Source of the DNA: Allodiplogaster sudhausi
Taxonomy: Eukaryota > Nematoda > Chromadorea > Rhabditida > Diplogasteridae
Assembly (NCBI GenBank): GCA_945643635.1
Contig: CALZFC010000044.1
Location: forward strand, 1,347,001 to 1,411,000
Reading direction: 5' to 3'
Length of the DNA stretch: 64,000 bases
A model generated the notes under the pieces. It saw only the letters and a program-made list of their open reading frames with translations. It ran no database searches and was not told the origin of the DNA. A program made the position numbers and the translations under genes. Shown one piece after another: positions 26,464-38,093 of the stretch (its first letter is position 1; each line of letters starts with the position of its first letter).

Positions 26464-29003
26464 CTATTTACGAGCGGCTGAGAGGGAAGTAAAATTAGCG
26501 GGCTGAAGAGTCAATGACACTGGTTTGTCGTATTTAGCGATGAAGCCGGATGAGCGATGAAGTGCGCGATGGATCTGAAGTTAAAGAACATTATGTAGCA
26601 AATATGTGAATGTCATCATTTAAAAAGTAAATATTTTGTTGTGATAAGTTGTTATTGTAGTGCAACCGGCAATGTCTAGTGATATTTAAGTTTTACCATA
26701 CAATACAGATCTTAAATCAGGGAGAGATCTCTGGGTGCAGAATATGATATCGCTTTTTTGTAAATTTGACCTCCTGATTATTGATGAGATAGACGAGAGC
26801 ATTCGTTGTGCTGTTTGCAATGACGCAAACTACGTTAATTGAGTAGAAGGCGCGATCTGTTTCTGGGGAAAGGAGCAACGGAAAGTAGGAAAAGGTCAGC
26901 CACGCAAGCAGATAGCACAAGGCCATCGCGCAGAACTGCATTGCATGCCTAAAGATTTTAGATTTTATTCTTTTCGTATTCTAATATTGTCCTTTAAAGA
27001 TTTCACACTAAAAGAAAAAAATAACATCTGTCAGAAACATTAGGTAATAGAAATGCTTAGTTGGGGAAGGCCATTGGTGAAGCTTGCCTATATTCCTTTC
27101 GTCGCCGCATTAAAGAAGCTTTCTTGGTGAGAGAACCACCAGAACGCATACGGCGCATCGTCAGAATTATCTCAAGTTAGCTCATTTCCTTGAGGCAAAC
27201 CTTTCTTGCGCTACAAAGACTACTTCACAAACTGTTTTCGAGTAAGCAAAAGGCATGAGTAATGATATTCAAGAGCAGCACCGTGCTGTAGCACACGATC
27301 GAGATCGTTAATGAAAGATAGTTGAGCGGAGCTGTAATATATTCAAGACCGACATTCGATGGATTGCCTGGAGGCACTACAAAGTTGTAGCTGTACAAGT
27401 GGAAGTCGAAGATGACCCTGGGAAGACACGTTCTCGCTTTATGAAGACATTATGAAGATACACCTTTCACATACTGGCAGAATGTGACTGCCAGTATAAT
27501 CACAACATCATTTTTTCATTAAAGGAAGTATCCGGCGAGTAATTCTACAGTAGCGCTAGAGAGCGCGTTTGAATGCGCGCGCTCGTATAGTTGCCTGTCG
27601 CTCGGTCGAGAGAGCATGTGAAATAGGAAGGTGGCTCCGACCTATCGTAGCTAATTCTCTTTACTATTTCTCAGAATGTAATAGAAGAAAATCGCTCAAA
27701 CTTTCTGGAGACATGTTTTACGCCAAGATGAACATGTTCATATAGAAAAAAACTTAGGTTAATTATTCCCCGGATACCTCCTTTAATCGAACAATAAACA
27801 AAATTTTCCAGACCTGCAGCAGGGTAGACCAAATTGTGATATGACGACAAGGATTGCCGCCAAAGATGAACGGCCACTGTTAATGCGATGATTCGAGCGC
27901 GGGTGAAGAAGTTCGACGAGAAGAAGACGATTGTGACCATTCTGCGACAGCAATCGGACTTTTGAGTGGCCAACAGTCATTTTACAGTCAGACAATGAGG
28001 ATTGTCGGAAGTACTGTCCACTTGGAAGTATTTGATGGTAAATAGAAAGACAACCGCCATCCCTTTTTGATGGGTTATCCTGACGTTGTTGCCCATGATC
28101 ATGACATGTCTGCATCTCTGATGGGAACATGCTCTCGCATATTGTAATTTTTTACCCGTTTCCAGGCCTTTACCCTTATGGGTATTGGCCTGGAAAAGGG
28201 TGTGGGGAAATGTGTGGGGAAGATGTAGGTAGAAAGGAACCCCACTCTTGCCAGACCAATGTCTGGTGAAACTAATGTTGTCGGTAATGATATTTCCCTC
28301 ATGGGAAACAACGTCACAATCAGGATTACCCCTCAGAAAGGGACACTTTACTACGGAGGCAGAAGACATGGATAGCATGGAGATTGACCGATTGAGAGCT
28401 AGATAGATGTGACTGAGCGACGACTGATACCAGCAGTAGGCCATTAGCGCCGAGAGAAGAGTGAACATGCCGCTTTGAATTCCGCCAGGAAAAAGCCAGT
28501 CCTTTAATTATTAACTTACATAATGCGTCAAAAATAATCAGTCATTTCAACAGCATTCCTCAGACTTGGTTTGTTTGCAAACTGATTAGCAGCTATATAA
28601 ATTGGATATAAACATTTATTTTTAATGTTTCGTACTTGTAAAATGGTGCTCGGTATCTGATAGCCGAGATGCAAGGCAAGCATGAGGCAGTCAACGATGA
28701 TTATCTGAATTAGGGGCTTTCGCATAGGCGAGTGAAAATCACAAATGGTTACAAAAAAACAAATAGTTTGAAAGCTAATGGTAAGCACCTGACTGGAGAT
28801 GATGTAGACGGGGCATGCTTGCCTTGAGAGGAGTCTTCCCTTGAGCATTGCAAAGAGGACAACAATGTCGATGGCCATCTAGGAGTGAAAATGCACTAAA
28901 CTAGTTTTTAAGTTTTTATTTTAATTTAAAAAAAAAAATCAAAGCGAACCCCCGCAGAGGCGAAGCAGGCTAGGATACCGCCAAGAAGGAAGGGGAGCAT
29001 CAT
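26464..29003 (-). pseudogene. Srx-like serpentine receptor C, one-base deletion in exon 5
   Basis: Exons in coding order: 28950-29003, 28789-28878, 28636-28704, 28389-28501, 27814-27941, 27282-27417, 27088-27170, 26771-26948, 26464-26574. All match receptor D in length and phase except exon 5 (128 instead of 129 nt). A run of four A in the relatives is three A at 27872-27874, which shifts the TM4 frame. Otherwise complete: start MMLPFLLGGILA, SLSHIYLALNR, TM5 ending SIVCYST, KEYRHAMQF, TM7 NALVYLINNQE and a 36-residue tail. Intron 7 has a GC donor (AG|GCAAGC). A 282-bp inverted-repeat element sits in intron 4. Because a single homopolymer base decides it, this may be a sequencing error in a live gene. 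Confidence 0.72.
28061..28342. mobile_element. Inverted-repeat element in intron 4 of receptor C
   Basis: The left end starts CCCTTTTTGATGGGTTATCC. The right end is its imperfect reverse complement (ending CTCAGAAAGGG), with further matching blocks (GACGTTGTTGCCCATG) inside. Related receptors lack this block in the same intron. No coding capacity. The target duplication is not clear, so the exact ends are approximate. Confidence 0.55.
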
Positions 29004-29012
29004 GTCGGTATA

Positions 29013-29600
29013 CTTTAAAGGAGCGCGAAACTGAAGCTTAAATTGTTTGAATTTTCTTGACCGTTGCAGTTGCGTCGCTCTAGATCACATGCTCTGGCGA
29101 TACCTGGCTTGACTTGAAAGATAATGTTTGTACGGTAATTGTCAACGAAGTAAACGAGCAAATGCGATATACGATTGATCACCTCTCCGTTTTTTTAGTC
29201 GCAAAAAAAAATGAGAATGTGAGTGCAATATCACTTCCTCTGTTAGAAATGCAAGAAGCGAGTAAATTTTCGCATAGCAAATTTTTCGAGTACCTATGTA
29301 TGTATTTAGCTTCATACTATCATTTGAATTTTTTCAGCATTCTTTCTGAATGAGCATAAATTGGATAGAACTAAATGACGCTCGCGAGTCTACGACAGCC
29401 TCACAATCAGAATAAGAGAATCAAAAGCAGGAGTAAAATCGTAGTCGATTTGGCAGGAAGACTTGAGACTACCGCGTACGATTACATTCATCCAGACATT
29501 TCGTTCACCTTAAGAGGAAGCGAGACTTCTGTATTTTATTTAATTGGAAGAATATGCTGAAGAAAAATATGTTTGTTTCGCCAAATGGAATTGAGTAATT
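29013..29600. repeat. Duplicated upstream flank of receptors C and D
   Basis: Sequence upstream of receptor C (about 29013-29600) recurs upstream of receptor D (about 33962-34740), with shared blocks such as AATGCGATATACGATTGATC and TTTGGC.GGAAGACTTGAGAC. A more decayed third version appears at about 30760-31000. Duplication therefore took the promoter region along with the gene. Confidence 0.6.
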
Positions 29601-30138
29601 GTCTCGACAAAATTAATATATGTACATAGAGTCTGGTATGTGTTTTTTTAGTCTCGCACATATTTATTAAACGAGCAGCTCACTGAATAATTAAAATATG
29701 GTTTTATGAAAGCGGTTCTATTCGCACTGGTCTAAAATGTGTATTTCTCAACTTATTACAAAGTTAAAAGCACGCAAGATTTGGGTTGGCCAAAATGTTT
29801 TCCTGTAGCTGTTAGCCCCAATCCTATTCCACACTCTGTCTACGAATATTTGAGGGTGCACTTTCAAAATGGTCCTAATGAAACTACTGTAGAATCATTC
29901 AGTGAAAGGTTCATTTAAGAAACGAGCCTTTCGGTTGATTGATTCCAAAGAAAGTAGTAAGAAAATTATAGAGCGAAAAATGCAATCCTTCATATTGATA
30001 GCTAGCAATAGAAGCACACCATTTTGTTCTTACATTAGAATTTTTTCCTTGCACCTTCATAATGATGGTGACTGTCGTGGATGTGGAGGGCGATATCGAA
30101 GAATAAGTCGCTGGCTTCGTTCATGAAGTGAAGAACAC

Positions 30139-30720
30139 CTAGTCGAGCGCTTTTCGGATCTGAGCAAAGATAACAGAGGAAACAAATAATGTACAAATAT
30201 TACGATAAAATGGCTGCAAACTCCTCTAATCGCTGTAAATTCGAAATCATGAAAATATCCTGGTTTTTTTTACAAATTGTTTTTTGTTTATACGTACATG
30301 AGCAAGTAGGAAAAGATACGCAGAACTGCATTGCATGCCTAGAAATTTTAAATTGTATCGTATTTTGAATTAGAAATTTTCTACCTTTAAAATATTTAAT
30401 TTAATTCAAATATTCCCAGAAACATTTACTATGTAACAGAAATATTTAAGTTTAGTTAGTTATGCCTATATTCCTTTCTCTTGTAGTGGCCGAGGTCGTC
30501 TAAGTCTTCCGTTCAGAATTGCAAAGAGGACAATAATGTCGATGACCATCTACGAGTGTGAGCTTTTGAAAATAAGCATTGTTTTGACCTCTTAAAGAAA
30601 TTATGATGTTATTTTTTAAAAGCTAATGCAGTATGGGTTTTTTTACTTATAATTTTTGAAGAAAACAAATTAAAGCGACTTCCCGCAATGGCGACTGTTG
30701 TCTCGAGACTGCCAATAATT
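30139..30720 (-). pseudogene. Relic of an Srx-like receptor, mostly deleted
   Basis: Recognisable pieces in gene order: a degraded exon 1 (about 30670-30715), the first half of exon 2 (from ATG at 30547-30549, MVIDIIVLFAI) fused directly to the end of exon 7 (about 30470-30510, ending ...KGI), the first 20 bases of exon 8 (30319-30339), and exon 9 reduced to IRKALD then stop (30139-30159). Exons 3-6 are missing. A dead gene whose internal deletion joined exon 2 to exon 7. Confidence 0.65.
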
Positions 30721-31311
30721 TACATACATACCACCATTTGAATAGGTCGAGATTTTACACTCTTCCTGAATGCGCATAAATTTGATTGGTATGTGTGAGT
30801 AAATGACGCAATTCGACGAGAGACACATAATAATTGTTTAAAAAAGGAGTCAATATGCGAGAAGACTTGCGACGACTGCGTACGAATATATTCATCGAGA
30901 CATTTCTTTTAACAAAATGGGAAAACTAATACGATACATCTTTACCTTAATCAGAATATGCAGAAGAAGAAATAATTATTTTTTTAAATATTTATTCTAG
31001 GAATTGAGTGAATTATTTTCTCGAGAGAAAATTTATCGTGATTATGGTTTATGGAAGGGCGGTTTTTCGACCCAGCCTTATTTATTAAGAAGCGGGCTAT
31101 TCCTTCGCTTGATACTGCCAAGTCACGATTTACGTTTAGCATTAATTGCAAGATAAAGACAACCATTGAAATTGTCACCTATATAGTAGCAAAGCAAAAA
31201 TGTATCTGTAAAAATTGAACTATGTATTACTATTGAAATTGTGTTAAATACCCTGTTCTATTTTAAAGTTGGCAACTTCATGATAAATGATGTGTGAAAA
31301 TAAAATATATA

Positions 31312-31751
31312 CCGTATTTTCTCTATTAGTACCCCCCCCCTTTATTAGAACCCCCCTCTAATAGTACCCCCCTCTGATAAAGCCATTGAAAAATAGAACC
31401 CCTCCCTCTAGTAGAACCCCCCCTCCAATAGTGCCCCCCCCTAACAGCCTGAAAATCTCAGCTCGAGACGTACCTCGAATGGATCCTGGAGGTATGGGAT
31501 GCTCTCTCCAATGAAATCATTGCTAATTCATTCAAAATATGTGGTAAAATGGATATTCCAGTGATGATTCCTATGAATTCGACCTACGATTCTTCTTATT
31601 TTGAGAAGAAAATGTTGTTATCAAACTTTTAGTGTCTCACATTGAAAAATAGAACCTCTCCCTCCAGTAGAACCCCTCCCTCTAATAGTGCCCCCCTCTC
31701 GCAGGGCTATTGAAAAATAGAACCCCCGGGGTACTAATAGAGAAAATACGG
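31312..31751. mobile_element. Inverted-repeat element with C-rich internal repeats (CCGTATTTTC ends)
   Basis: Ends CCGTATTTTCTCTATTAGTA and its reverse complement, flanked by TA on both sides (31310-31311, 31752-31753). The interior is made of tandem variants of AATAGAACCCCYCCCTC. No transposase. It lies 15 bp beyond the stop codon of receptor D, so it is probably in its 3' UTR. TA duplication suggests the Tc1/mariner superfamily, tentatively. Confidence 0.7.
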
Positions 31752-31766
31752 TATGTAAGTTATTTT

Positions 31767-33952
31767 TTAGTGGGTTATCGAGAAGTTGGCAGGAGGCTGA
31801 AGAGTCGTTGACACTGTAGTGCCGCATTTAGTGAGGAAGTTCAGTGCACGATAAAGTGCGCGACGGATCTGGAGTTATTTATAGTCGTTCATGAATTAAT
31901 GCGATTAATAACTTTTTTTATATTTTTACTGTGAATATGTACTTGTTATTGTTATGTCTTGTAATATTTTAAAACATCATAATTTACGTCACATGTATTT
32001 TACATTAATGGATCTTGGAATAGTTTTGAAAGAGCAAAAATCAGGCAAACAACAAGATTAGTAACAAAAGGGGCTATTTTGTCATGTTTTGAAAATGTCA
32101 CCTCTTGATTATTGATGAGATAGACGAGAGCATTCGTTGTGCTGTTTGCAATGACGCAAACGATGTTAATTGAGTAGAAGACGCGATCTGTTTCTGAGGA
32201 AAGAAGCATCGGAAAGAAGTGAAAGGTCAGCCACGCAAGCAGATAACACAAGGCCATCGCGCAGAACTGCATTGCATGCCTAGAAATTTTATATATTTTT
32301 TTCTTTATAACAATTAACACTAAACGGTTTTATTTAGTTCAAAAATTACATGAAACATTCATTTATCTAATATAAAGATTAAATTTTAGCAAAAATTGCC
32401 TATATTCCTTTCGTCTACGAATAGAAGAAGTTTGCTTTGTGAGAGAACCAGAAGAACGCGCACGGCGCATCGTCAGAATTATCTCAAATGAGAACATTCC
32501 CTTTCTACAACACGTTTTTGGTCCAACAAAATATTATTAAGTAAAAAAAAACATTCAAAATGAACGTCATGAACTAATTCCAATGATTTATTAGGAAGCG
32601 AATAAAAAGTCGCTTTTCACGTGAGACTTTGCTTCATATTTATTCGAAGTTGAACCTCACTAACAGTTTTCGATTAAACTAAAGTGCATGAGTAATGATA
32701 TTCAAGAGCAGCACCGTGCTGTAGCAGACAATCGAGATCGTCGATGAAAGACAGTTCAGCGGAAATGTAATGTACTTATGAACGGCATTCCTTGGATTGC
32801 CCGGAGGCACGACAACGTTGTAGCTGTACAAGTGGAAGTCGAAGATGACCCTGGGAAATCGTTCTCACTTTATGAATACATTATGAAGACATACTATTCA
32901 CATTCAGGCATAATTTGACTGTCAGTCTATTCACAATAACATTTAAGAATAATTAAAATTTTCTGACCTGCAGCAGGGCAGACCAAATTGCCTAATAGCC
33001 GCGAAGATTGCTGCCAAAAGATGTACAGCCACTGTTAATGCGATGATTCTTGCGCGCGTAAAGAAGTTCGACGTGAAGAAGACGATTGTGACCATTCTGC
33101 GATAGCAATAGGACTTTGACTGGCTATGTTATTTAGCAATAATTGTACAATAACAAAGTGTGTTAGAATAGTTGTCCACTATTAATTCTATGTAAAAAAT
33201 GGAGATTGACCGATTGAGAGCCAAGTAGATGTGACTGAGCGACGTGTGAAACCAGCAGTAGACCATCATGGTCGAGAGCACATTGAGCATGTGGCTTTCA
33301 ATTCCGTCAGGAAAAAGCCAGTCCTTTAGTTATTAACTTTGTATCAAAAATTGCAATTATGCATTATGCAAAATCAAAATTCATTATGCATGCATGAAAA
33401 GTTATTAGCCATTTCAACTACATTCCTCAGACTTGGCTTGTTTGCGAAACCGCTGGAGAACGGCATAAGGTTAGAAATCGACACCGCTTGCCATTAGCCT
33501 TTTATTATTATCTAGATGACTTGGATATAAACATATATTTTAATGTTTCGTACTTGTAAAATGGTGCTCGGTATCTGATAGCCGATATGCAGGGCAAGCA
33601 TCAAACAGTCAACGATGATTATCTGAATTCGAGACTTTCGCATCGGGAAGTGAAAATCACAAGCGGTTGTAAAGACAACAATAAATAGTTTGGAAGCTAA
33701 TGCTAAGCACCTGGCTGGAGATGATGTAAACAGGGCATGCATGCCTTGAGAGGAGTCTTCCGTTGAGTATTGCAAGGAGGACAACAATGTCGATGGCCAT
33801 CTACGAGTGAAAATGCACATTTATCAGCTTAGCGAAATTTTATTTAAAAAAACCAATACTGTCTATTTTATTTTTGTTGTTAAAAAATCAAAGCGAACCC
33901 CCACAGAGGCGAGACAGGCCAGGATACCGCCGAGAAGGAAGGGGAGCATCAT
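31767..33952 (-). CDS. Srx-like serpentine receptor D, 9 exons, 317 aa, intact
   Basis: Exons in coding order: 33899-33952, 33711-33800, 33554-33622, 33211-33323, 32968-33096, 32715-32850, 32400-32482, 32102-32279, 31767-31868. The frame is open throughout and ends at TAA. Seven hydrophobic segments: TM1 from MMLPFLLGG; TM2 IIIVDCLMLALHI; TM3 then SLSHIYLALNR; TM4 RIIALTVAVHLLAAI; GLPCCRVIFDFHLYSYN in loop 2, resembling the Cys/FD/YS pattern of Srx; TM5 SIVCYST; loop RRARSSG...RRRKEY; TM6 FCAMALCYLLAW; TM7 NALVYLINNQE; short basic tail. Intron 7 has a GC donor (AG|GCAATT). This is the reference copy for the cluster. A MITE lies 11 bp upstream of its ATG and another just past its stop. Probable sensory GPCR (inference). 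Confidence 0.85.
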
Positions 33953-33962
33953 GTGGGTGGAC

Positions 33963-34102
33963 TTTAAAGGAGCGGGGAAGCTGAAGCTTAATCCATTTTC
34001 CCTCTATATCACATGCTCTGTCACCCTTGAGTCAAGCAAAAAGGCTTGAATTCAAGATGGTGTTTTGGCTCCTCTAAAAGAAGGAGTTTTTGGCTCCTTT
34101 AA
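33963..34102. repeat. TTAAAGGAGC-family element just upstream of receptor D
   Basis: Begins TTTAAAGGAGC and ends GGCTCCTTTAA. The interior matches the copy at 1312-1411 and the truncated copy in the same position upstream of receptor C (29014 onward). It was therefore present before the C/D duplication. Being within 12 bp of the ATG, it must form part of the 5' UTR or core promoter of both genes. Confidence 0.6.
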
Positions 34103-35169
34103 TGACCGAGTCAATGATATTATTTATTTATTGTCTTGATTAATGATTTAGAACACACTTTATACAAGCCTATACATTGTGTGACTTATATGATAATCTT
34201 TGAACTGTAATTGTCAACGTAGCAAACGAATAAATGCGATATACGATTGATCAGCGTTTCGTTTTTTTCTAGTCGCAAAAAAACTAAATGAGAATGTTTC
34301 AAAAATGTTAGAAATGCAAGAAACACGTGTACTCAGGAATAAAATATGCATTCTCTGTAAGAATCTCTGTTAGAGTGAAAATCTTGCATAAATAATGTTT
34401 CAAGTATTTTGTTATATATGTATGTAGTATGCACTACCATTTGAATTCTATCACTCCCTTTACCTGAATGAGCATAAATTGGAAAGGACTAAATGACGCG
34501 CGCGAGTCCACGACAGCTTCATAATAAGAGAAACAAAAACAGCAGTAAAATCGTAGTCGATTTGGCGGGAAGACTTGAGACTACCGAGTACGATTACATT
34601 CATCCAGACACTTCTTTCACCTTAAGAGGAAGCGAGAATTCTGTATATTCCTTAATTGGAAGATTCTGATGAAGAAAAATATGTTTGTTTCGCCACATGG
34701 AATTGAATAATTTACTCGATAAAAATGTATATTGAGTCTGGTTTGTGATCCGCCGGTCTTCCTCATGATTATTGCTGAGATATGCAGCAGATATGCTTGA
34801 TCAGGCAGAACGGATTTGATGCATACAACTTTATACTACAAATGTTTTCCACTTATTAAAAATTCATTGATGTATGTAGTGTGTACATGCAAATATTATA
34901 TTCCTCATTGAAATTCACAACAGACAAGATGAAGACAATGGCAGATCATATTATATCATATTTATTCAGCAGCTCTGAAGCTAAAGAAATAAAAAAAATT
35001 ATTTTGACTACTTGCGGACAAACGTTCTTCCACATTTAGTTATGTCTCAAAACAATTCAACTATTGTGTTTTAATTGTTGTATTTTGGGCCATTTCACTT
35101 TATTTTAAACTTTGTAAGTTTTTAATAAATACTATAAATAGACGTTAAACTACACATGTATGTATGTAG

Positions 35170-38030
35170 TTATTTATGAGTGGCTGAGCGAGAAGTGGAA
35201 TTGGCAGGAGGATGAAGAGTCGTTGACCCTGGGGTACCGCATTTAGCGAGAAAGCCGAATGAGCGATAAAGAGCGCGATGGATCTGGAGTTACATATTTA
35301 CTTATAATCATGTACATTCGTATGTGCAACACTAAGAATTTTTTTATTTTATCCAAAAAAATAGGATTTAGATATTTAATGGAAATATTTTGCTTCAAAT
35401 ATGTAGATGATAAAAAATAAATTCAAATTTTAGCTTTTGACTTGACTGTGAGCCGTTGTTATTGTGTATAATAATAATATTATAAAACGATAACATTCAT
35501 ATGTACGATCCGATACAGTTCTTACATTTAGGGATCTTTGGGAACGGATTAGGAGGACGTTAGGAAGAAATATTGATCTAACATCAAAATGAAAATGGGC
35601 TAGTCTTGTCGTGATTTTGAAAATGTCACCTCCTGATTATTGATGAGATAGACGAGCGCATTCGTTGTGTTATTTGCAATGACGCAAACACCGTTAATGG
35701 AGTCGAAGGCGCGATCTGTTTCTGGGGAAAGGAGCATCGGAAAGAAGTGAAATTCCAGCCACGCAAGCAGATAGCACAAGGCCATCGCGCAAAACTGCAT
35801 TGCATGCCTAGAAATTTTACATTTTACAACTATATTGTTTACTCTTTATTACAATTAACTCTAAACGGTTTTATTTAATTCAAAAATTACATGAAACATT
35901 CATTTATCTAATATAAATATTAAAGTTTAGCAAAACTTGCCTATATTCCTTTCGTCTTCGAATAGAAGAAGTTTGCTTTGTGAGAGAACCAGAAGAACGC
36001 GCACGGCGCATCGTCAGAATTATCTCAAATAAGAAGAGTCCCTTTCTACAACTATTTTCGGGGAAACAAGATATTATTTTTTTATTCAAGATGAGTGTCA
36101 TTTAGTAATTCCACTGATTTATGTTAACTCATTAGGAAGCGAACAAACGAAGCGCTTTTACTTTACATTTACATAATTTCATTCGTTTGTTCGAAGTTGA
36201 ACCTCACGAACTGTTTTCGAGGAAACTAAAATGCATGAGTAATGTTATTCAAGATCCCGCACCGTGCTGTAGCACACAATCGAGAAAGACTGTTCAGCGG
36301 CAATGAAATGTACTTATGAACGGCAATATGATTACCCGGAGGTACGACCACTTTGTAGCTGTACACGTGGAAGTCGATGATGACCCTGGGAGGTTAGATT
36401 TGATCGCTTTATGAATAAATACTTTTCTCATCTAGGCATAATGTTACTGTCAGTCTATTCACAATAATATATAAGAAGAAATAAAAATTTTCGGACCTGC
36501 AGCAGGGTATTCCAAATTGCCTAATGGCCGCTAGAATTGCCGCCAAAAGATGAACGCCCACTGTTAATGCGATGATTCGAGCGCGTGTGAAGAAGTTCGA
36601 CGTGATGAAGACAACTGTGACCATTCTGCGACAGCATTCGGACTTTTGAGTTATACAGTCCCGCCCAGGATCTTGGTACCAAGGACGCTTCGGACGATTC
36701 GGACGCTTCCAAATGCATCCTCGCTAATAACTTTTTCTAGGAAAAACTAAAATATTCCAAATGGTACATTAGTTTGCTTACAGAGTACGGATGCTACTGT
36801 TAAGAAATCGATAACTTTTTATCATTTGATAAGAAGTTATCAGTTTTTGCTAATAAAAAAAAATTTCATTTCAAATGTTTTTAAACGAAATTTCTCCTGT
36901 ACCATTATTTTATCTCTACACACATCCCCAAATAATAAAATTAGAGATTGTATCATTGATAACGGAAATCGATAAATCAGACCTTATCAGACATGTTCAT
37001 TAGCTGAGAAGAATCGCCTAACGATTCTGAATCTAATTATGTAATCAGTTTCACAATAAAGTGCCGGTTAACAATATATTTTTGACTGTGTACACTTTTC
37101 ATGACTTTTTTTTCAGAAAGAACATGGCAGGGAGGCCTCGCAGGCCGAGGGGGCGGGGCCTAACCCTTTTTTTCTCTGCCTGTGCTATTTCGCTACCTCA
37201 AACTTGGGTAATTAAACCGAAGACGAAAAGGGAGCGCGCCACTTTTCTGAGTATCAATGCTGGCGCAGCAACCTAGATTTGGACGCATCATAATGGGCCA
37301 AAATTTTGACAAAGACCAAGACAATGAGGAATCCTGAAGAAAGACTTGCAAAGAACACACAATCAAAAATGTTGTTAACCGGCACTTTCTGTTGAAAACT
37401 GATCACATAATTAGATTCAGAATCGTAAGGCGAATCCTTACATCATATGAACATGCGTGATAAGGTCTTATTTATCGATTTTCGTTATCAATGATACAAT
37501 CTTTTATTTTATTATTTGGGGATGTTTGTAGAGATAAAATAATGGTACAGGAGAAATTTCTTTTAAAAACATTTGAAATGAAATTTTTTATTAGCAAAAA
37601 CTGATAACTTCTTATCAAATGATAAAAAGTTATCGATTTCTTAACAGTAGCATCCGTACTCTGTAAGCAAACTAATGTACCATTTGGAATATTTTAGTTT
37701 TTCCTAGAACAAAAGTTATTAGCGAGGATGCATTTGGAAGCGTCCGAATCGTCCGAAGCGTCCTTGGTACCAAGATCCTGGGCGGGACTGTATGTTAACA
37801 GTAACTGGACAATAAGTTACGCAATGAGGACAAAGTGTGTTAGAAGAATTGTCCACTAATAAAACTTGTAAGAAGTGGAAGTGAGACAGTAAGATAGAAA
37901 ACATGGATAGAATGGATATTAACCGATTGAGAGCCAAGTAGATGTGACTGAGCGACGTGTGAAACCAGCAGTAGACAAACAAAGTCGAGAGCACAGCGAG
38001 CATTTCAATTCCGTCAGGAAAGAGCCAGTC
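35170..38030 (-). pseudogene. Srx-like receptor E, exons 4-9 only, split by a transposon and frameshifted
   Basis: Exons in coding order: 37924-38030 (exon 4, 107 nt), 36497-36625, 36263-36385, 35941-36023, 35630-35807, 35170-35283. Exons 1-3 are absent and upstream sequence is instead fragment F. Exon 6 has lost 10 bases relative to receptor D inside the TM5 coding part (near 36285), which breaks the frame. Intron 4 carries a 1135-bp foldback element. Intron 7 has a consensus GC donor (AG|GCAAGT). Motifs SLSHIYLALNR, GIPCCR and NALVYLINNQE remain. Non-functional. Confidence 0.75.
36656..37790. mobile_element. Foldback/MITE element with ~420-bp inverted repeats, TA target site
   Basis: Ends CAGTCCCGCCCAGGATCTTG and its reverse complement, each flanked by TA (36654-36655, 37791-37792). 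The arms (36656-37075 and 37365-37790) are near-identical inverted repeats around a 290-bp core. CAGT ends with TA duplication are typical of Tc1/mariner elements. No transposase frame is evident. The same intron in receptor D (33097-33210) is uninterrupted and alignable on both sides, giving a paralogous empty site. Confidence 0.85.
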
Positions 38031-38093
38031 CTGATCAAAAATTGATGTTACCGAGAAAAAAATACATATTATACACAAGTCTCATGAACTGAC

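Noticed and set aside
37061..37276. 71-codon frame inside the foldback element, considered as transposase remnant
   Set aside because: Arg/Gly-rich from GC-rich core sequence, with no DDE/D or helix-turn-helix pattern and no match to Tc1 transposase motifs.
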